A stretch of 64,000 nucleotides of DNA from Methanospirillum sp. (GTDB lineage Archaea > Halobacteriota > Methanomicrobia > Methanomicrobiales > Methanospirillaceae): positions 1 through 64,000 of the forward strand of contig JAAYEG010000078.1 of the NCBI GenBank assembly GCA_012728895.1. The letters run 5' to 3'. A model generated the notes under the pieces. That model was given only the letters and a program-made list of their open reading frames with translations. It searched no databases and was not told where the DNA came from. Position 1 is the stretch's first letter. Every line of letters starts with the position of its first letter. Made by a program: the position numbers and the translations under genes. Shown here one piece after another: positions 59,943 through 64,000 of this stretch.

Positions 59943-62702
59943 ATGCTGACCCCCGAGCAGGAACGGGCGATCGCGCACGGCGAGGGGCACCTCCTGCTGA
60001 TCGCCTGCGCCGGTTCGGGGAAGACCGAGACGATCTCCCGGCGCGTGGCCCGTCTCGTCGTCGACGGCGTCGACCCGTCCTCGATCGTGGCCTTCACCTT
60101 CACCCGGCGGGCGGCCGGCGAGATGGCGGGTCGCATCCGCACCCATCTCTCCGCGTCGTGTCCAGGCGACGCCGACTTCGCCGGGATCTACGTCGGCACG
60201 ATACACTCCTACTGCCACCAGCGCCTGGCACGGGCGGTGCCGAGGTACCGGGGGTACGATCTCCTTGACGATGACGACATACGGCCGGCTTTCTGCCACC
60301 GGTACTTCGACGACCTCGGACTCGACCGCCTCCGGGTCCTGTACGACGGGCGGAAGTACGAACCGTCGCGGTACGATATCATCCGCGACTTCTGCCGCAA
60401 TGCCGACCTCGTCCGCGACGAGCGGATCGATCCCGCCTCGCTCGAGCCGCCGTTCCGGGAGTGCTACCTGGCGTACCTCGACCGCCTCGACGAGGAGCAC
60501 TTCCTGGACTTCGCCGGGATGATCGCAAGCTATGTCGAAGCCCTCGAGAACGACCCCGCGCTCGTCTCGCACGAGCAGGCCCGGGTCCGGCATCTGGTCG
60601 TGGACGAGTACCAGGATGTCAACAGACTGCAGGAGGCGCTGATCCGGCTCATGGCCGGGGAGCATGGCAGCATCTGCGTCGTCGGCGACGACGACCAGTG
60701 CATCTACCAGTGGCGCGGCTCGGACTACGAGAACATCATCTCGTTCCGGACGCGGTATCCCGACGTCACGACAATCCGGATCCAGCAGAACTTCAGGTCG
60801 ACCCCGGGAATCGTCACCGCCGCCGCGCAGGTGATCGACCGCAACAAACACCGCCTGCCCAAGGCCATGGAGCCGTGGCCCGGGGGGCGGGGGCGCACCG
60901 AGCCGGGCGATATCGCCGCCTGCTTCTTCTCGCACCAGGAGGAGGAGATCGCTGCGGTCGTCGAGCAGATTCAGCTCCTGCTCGGCAGGCCGTGCACAGA
61001 CAACCGGGGAGAGAGGCACCCTCTCCGGTACTCAGACATGGCGGTCCTGATGCGGTCCGTCCGGTCCGCTGCGCAGCCGCTGCTGACCGCCCTCCGGCAG
61101 GCCGGGATCCCCTACGTCGTCAGGGGAGGGCGGCTCTTCGATAGGCCCGAGGTCGACGTCGCCATGCATGCCCTCGCGTTCCTCGGCGAGTACCCGTATC
61201 CCCTGCGGAGCGATCGTCCCGTGACCCTCCGGATCCTGCAGCACGCCTTCTCCGGCCTGGGATGGGCAGACGCCGACCCGGTGGCCTTCGGGTCCGCCAT
61301 GGCCGCTCTCAGGCGCGAAACCGGGCGCGCCACCGCAGTCAGCCTCCAGATGCTCCTCCACCGGGTGCTGCAGGCCATGGGTGGCGACCGTGCTCCCTTT
61401 CCGGAGGTCTGGCTCTACAACCTCGGCGAGCTCTCGCAGCTTGTCACCGCCTTCGAGCACGTCTACCCCCGGATCACGCTGCCCGGGATCTACCTCTTCC
61501 TGGAGTACGTCCAGGGCCACGCGATGAACCGCGCTGGCGAGGGCGGGGCGGACGAGCGATCGCTTCCGGACGCCGTGACCGTCTCGACCCTGCACCGGGC
61601 CAAGGGGCTGCAGTTCCCGGTCGTGTTCATGCCCCGGTTGAACGCCGGCACGATCCCGGCGGAATGGACGTTCGAGACCCCGTGGTTCGTACCGGACCAC
61701 CTCTTCGATCGCGAACGCTACCAGGGAGGGGTCGAAGACGAGCGCCGGCTCTTCTACGTCGGGATCACGCGGAGCGAGAAGTACCTCTTCCTGTCCGGTC
61801 ACCGCGCGGGCGATCCTGGCAAACCGCCAGCCAATCCCTCGATCTTCTTCGATGAATACCCCCGGGGCGGGACGGTCGACCGGTTCCCGGTGAGGGGGGC
61901 AGGGAACGATGCCTTCCCGACCGATCTCGCGCCCACCCCGCGGGCACCGCCGCTCGTCGAGACGAGCTGGTCGGCGCTCCGCTACTACGCCCGCTGCCCG
62001 TTCGACTACAAGCTCCGGTTCGTCTACGGGTTCGACCCGCTCCCCAAGGAGGAGGTCGGCATCGGGCGCGCCGTGCACTCGGTGCTGGCAGCCGTTCACC
62101 AGCGGGCCCTGGAGGGCGAGATCGATATCTCCGAGATCCCGGGCCTGGTGGACCAACACATGGTCCTCCGCTTCGCCCGGCAGGAGACGATCGACCGGGT
62201 CCGGGGGATCCTGGCGCGGCAGACCCTGCGCTACGTGCACCGGAGCCGGGCGGGATTCGACCGGATCGCCGGGGTCGAGCTGCCGTTCGCGATCGCGGTG
62301 GGTGACGCGGTCGTCAGCGGCCAGATGGACCTCCTCCTCGCCGGCGAGGACGGCGGGGTCGAGATACGCGACTTCAAGCTGACCGGGGACGGTGCCCGGG
62401 AGACTTGCCCGGATGCGACACGGCAGCTGCAGGTCTACGCAGTCGCGGCGACCGCACTCGGCCACGAGGTGCGCACGGCCGGCATCTATGCCTTCGACAC
62501 GGGGATTCTCGCCGATGTCCCGGTGGATCCGGAGGCACTCGCTGGAACGAGGGACGCACTGGAGGCGATGATCGACGGCATCCGCCGGCAGGATTTCCCG
62601 CAAAATCCTGAAGAGCGGCGTTGCGCCGGCTGCGACTGGACGTGTCTCTGCGACCGGCGATCACGGTCCTGGGAGCAGCAACGGGCGGGATCCGGCCGGT
62701 GA
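59943..62702 (+). CDS. UvrD/PcrA-like helicase fused to a C-terminal Fe-S PD-(D/E)XK nuclease
   Basis: 919 residues. The superfamily 1A helicase covers about 1-640: Walker A LLIACAGSGKTETI, VAFTFTRRAAGEMAGRI (Ia), motif II VVDEYQDVNRLQEALI, VGDDDQCIYQWRGSD (III), VSTLHRAKGLQFPVVFM and LFYVGITRSEKYL. The C-terminal domain (about 670-915) is RecB/Cas4-like: SALRYYARCPFDYKLRFVYG, GRAVHSVLAAVH (His), GQMDLLL (Asp), EIRDFKL (D/E-x-K) and CAGCDWTCLC. These Cys, with the earlier Cys of ARCPF, can hold a [4Fe-4S] cluster as in AddB. It is a one-chain end-resection enzyme by architecture. Confidence 0.92.
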   Translation: MLTPEQERAIAHGEGHLLLIACAGSGKTETISRRVARLVVDGVDPSSIVAFTFTRRAAGEMAGRIRTHLSASCPGDADFAGIYVGTIHSYCHQRLARAVPRYRGYDLLDDDDIRPAFCHRYFDDLGLDRLRVLYDGRKYEPSRYDIIRDFCRNADLVRDERIDPASLEPPFRECYLAYLDRLDEEHFLDFAGMIASYVEALENDPALVSHEQARVRHLVVDEYQDVNRLQEALIRLMAGEHGSICVVGDDDQCIYQWRGSDYENIISFRTRYPDVTTIRIQQNFRSTPGIVTAAAQVIDRNKHRLPKAMEPWPGGRGRTEPGDIAACFFSHQEEEIAAVVEQIQLLLGRPCTDNRGERHPLRYSDMAVLMRSVRSAAQPLLTALRQAGIPYVVRGGRLFDRPEVDVAMHALAFLGEYPYPLRSDRPVTLRILQHAFSGLGWADADPVAFGSAMAALRRETGRATAVSLQMLLHRVLQAMGGDRAPFPEVWLYNLGELSQLVTAFEHVYPRITLPGIYLFLEYVQGHAMNRAGEGGADERSLPDAVTVSTLHRAKGLQFPVVFMPRLNAGTIPAEWTFETPWFVPDHLFDRERYQGGVEDERRLFYVGITRSEKYLFLSGHRAGDPGKPPANPSIFFDEYPRGGTVDRFPVRGAGNDAFPTDLAPTPRAPPLVETSWSALRYYARCPFDYKLRFVYGFDPLPKEEVGIGRAVHSVLAAVHQRALEGEIDISEIPGLVDQHMVLRFARQETIDRVRGILARQTLRYVHRSRAGFDRIAGVELPFAIAVGDAVVSGQMDLLLAGEDGGVEIRDFKLTGDGARETCPDATRQLQVYAVAATALGHEVRTAGIYAFDTGILADVPVDPEALAGTRDALEAMIDGIRRQDFPQNPEERRCAGCDWTCLCDRRSRSWEQQRAGSGR

Positions 62703-63236
62703 AGGCGCGCGACCGTCGCGTGCCTTCGTGGCACGCTCTGACCTCCCGTCCACGGGGAGGGGAAGGCCCCGCGGAGAACTGTGCTTCGAACCGGTGCGGG
62801 TGGCCCGGCTCTCGCGCGGCGATCCACCGGCCCGGCAGGTGAGGTCGAGCTCGGTCTCGGAAACGGGCGGCGGGAGGGGAGCGCCGGGGGTGCGCCCGGG
62901 GGCCCTTCGCCTGAATCTCTTCCTCTGAGAACCGCGGTGGGAAAGTGGTAACTTCGTTCCTGGCCGGGAGAGGTCCGGCCCTGTCCGGGCTTCCCTTCCG
63001 GTCTCCGGGGAGCGCCTCCGGACCGAGACCGCCTGCCGGAGCCGGGATCGGAACGAACGCGACCATCCCGGGCGAGTGGAGTGCGCACCCCCCGCTGCAT
63101 CGTCCATGCAACCGTCCCCCCGGCCCGGGCGGATCGCACCGTGACGCCATGAACGTCTGCAGCGTTGTTCATTCGATCTTGCTGCCCGGAGCCACGTCTT
63201 CTGATCTCCCCGGACCGGAGACCCCGCGTCCAGGGA
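62703..63236. other. gene-free region
   Basis: About 530 bases between the helicase-nuclease and the ATPase. Frames on the minus strand up to 258 codons are Arg/Pro-rich shadows without domains, and I see no RNA. Confidence 0.45.
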
Positions 63237-64000
63237 TCAGGGCCCCGTGGCACCCGGCCCGCCCCCATCCCGGAGGTGCCGGACCACCTTGGCCCCCTCG
63301 AACCAGGCCACGCCCGCCACCCCCGCGGCGACGGCGAGGGCGAGCTGGGCCGGCGCCACCGGGCCGAATCGGAAGAGCTCCGCGAGGAACGGGACGAGAA
63401 GGGCGGCCAGGAGGAAGACGAGCGCCCCTGCAGTGACGGCCCAGAACGCGCGATTCGGGCGGCGGAGAGTGGCGGGAATACTCTCCGACCAGGACCGGTT
63501 CGTCGCGATCAGGGCGAGGTTCGCCACCACGATCGTCGAGAAGGTCAGCGTCCGTATCCCAGACTCACCCAGCCCCACCCAGGCCGCACCGGCGTACACC
63601 CCGAGCACCAGACCCAGGACGACGAGCCCCTGAGCCAGTGAGATCGCGACCGTGGTCCGATCGAGGATCCGCTCCTCCGGTCGTCGCGGGGGCCGGCGCA
63701 TGAGCCCCGGCTCCCCCGGCTCGGCCTCGAAGACGATCGAGCAGGCCGGGTCGATGATTAGCTCGAGGAAGACGATGTGCGCCGGCAGGAGGATCAGGGG
63801 CAGCCCGAGCAGGACCGGGACCAGCGAGAGGCCCGCGATGGGCACGTGGACCGCGATAATGAACGCCATCGCCTTCCGGAGGTTGTCGTAGATCCGCCGG
63901 CCCATTCGGACGCCCGCCACGATCGAGGCGAAGCTGTCGTCGAGCAGGACAACGGAGGCTGCTTCCCGCGCCACGTCCGTTCCCCGTTCTCCCATGGCGA
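63237..64000 (-). CDS. cation-transporting P-type ATPase, C-terminal part (5' end outside window)
   Basis: The last ~254 residues of a P2-type ATPase, with the frame continuing past base 64000. Residues GERGTDVAREAASVVLLDDS are the hinge of the P domain. The MGRRIYDNLRKAMAFIIAVH helix leads into the C-terminal transmembrane bundle, with about six further hydrophobic segments (LVPVLLGLPLILLPAHIVFL ... LVFLLAALLVPFLAELF). Ion-site residues cannot be fully judged, but FLELIIDPACSIVFEAEPGE (M6 loop) fits the calcium-type group. The ion is undetermined. Confidence 0.9.
   Translation of the reverse strand, partial: AMGERGTDVAREAASVVLLDDSFASIVAGVRMGRRIYDNLRKAMAFIIAVHVPIAGLSLVPVLLGLPLILLPAHIVFLELIIDPACSIVFEAEPGEPGLMRRPPRRPEERILDRTTVAISLAQGLVVLGLVLGVYAGAAWVGLGESGIRTLTFSTIVVANLALIATNRSWSESIPATLRRPNRAFWAVTAGALVFLLAALLVPFLAELFRFGPVAPAQLALAVAAGVAGVAWFEGAKVVRHLRDGGGPGATGP

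Noticed and set aside
1-64000. CRISPR arrays or long exact direct repeats
   Set aside because: No series of regularly spaced identical 20-40 base units was seen on reading through the window.

Overview
The window is GC-rich, densely coded euryarchaeal DNA. It carries an archaeal translation set (S3Ae, S15, L37Ae, L15e, RpoP, SBDS, a Brix protein, Pcc1-like proteins, NAC, RNase P proteins Rnp2 and Rnp3) and the zinc-dependent type-2 seryl-tRNA synthetase found only in methanogens. Together with PKD, PEGA and dockerin-like surface proteins, a DUF2080 transposase-associated protein and an HdrA-like Fe-S flavoprotein, this points to a methanogen, most likely of the order Methanomicrobiales. The genus cannot be fixed from sequence reading alone.

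Layout. 1-4700: the end of a PKD surface protein, an unknown gene, an LEA14-like lipoprotein, a methyltransferase-fold protein, a bactofilin-like beta-helix protein and archaeal phosphoglycerate mutase. 4983-8988: a minus-strand operon rpsO, DHH nuclease, pcc1-like, serS, rps3ae. 9335-12444: a dynamin-like GTPase and an enolase that lacks its last part. 13100-14535: the arvA-arvB-arvC (oapABC) GTPase operon, divergent from an operon of five CBS-domain proteins (14770-18656) that holds about 18 CBS domains. 19836-23241: the mevalonate entry module (HMG-CoA synthase, thiolase, DUF35 scaffold) with its likely regulator. 23492-24879: ribK and ribB. 25442-32193: mixed accessory genes, including a 2H-like/metallophosphoesterase fusion, a tiny CxxC-x17-CxxC protein and a four-repeat PEGA protein. 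32898-37211: the archaeal L15e/RNase P/proteasome/SBDS/L37Ae/RpoP superoperon without exosome genes and split by a TATA box. 37299-43475: moaC, nnr, an archaeal RecJ-like nuclease, a PUA protein, NAC, TrmI and pyrBI.

43476-49832 is a decaying accessory region. It has a broken NHL-repeat gene, an intact M24 peptidase, a large secreted protein with a peptidase-like domain that has lost its zinc site, and a full-length decayed second copy of the M24 peptidase. 49849-58033 returns to core metabolism: coaD, gamma-carbonic anhydrase, HdrA-like, mtnA, DUF116, a second beta-helix protein, a UbiA prenyltransferase, tRNA-Arg, trm1 and a DRG GTPase. After tRNA-Glu (58174-58248) come integrase and TPR fragments and a DUF2080 gene, the remains of an integrated element. 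The window ends with a UvrD-like helicase fused to an Fe-S nuclease and the 3' part of a P-type ATPase.

Genes are tightly packed with many ATGA/GTGA overlaps. Several start codons lie 25-30 bases from a TATA box, which suggests leaderless transcripts. Gene-free stretches over 300 bases are listed as such.
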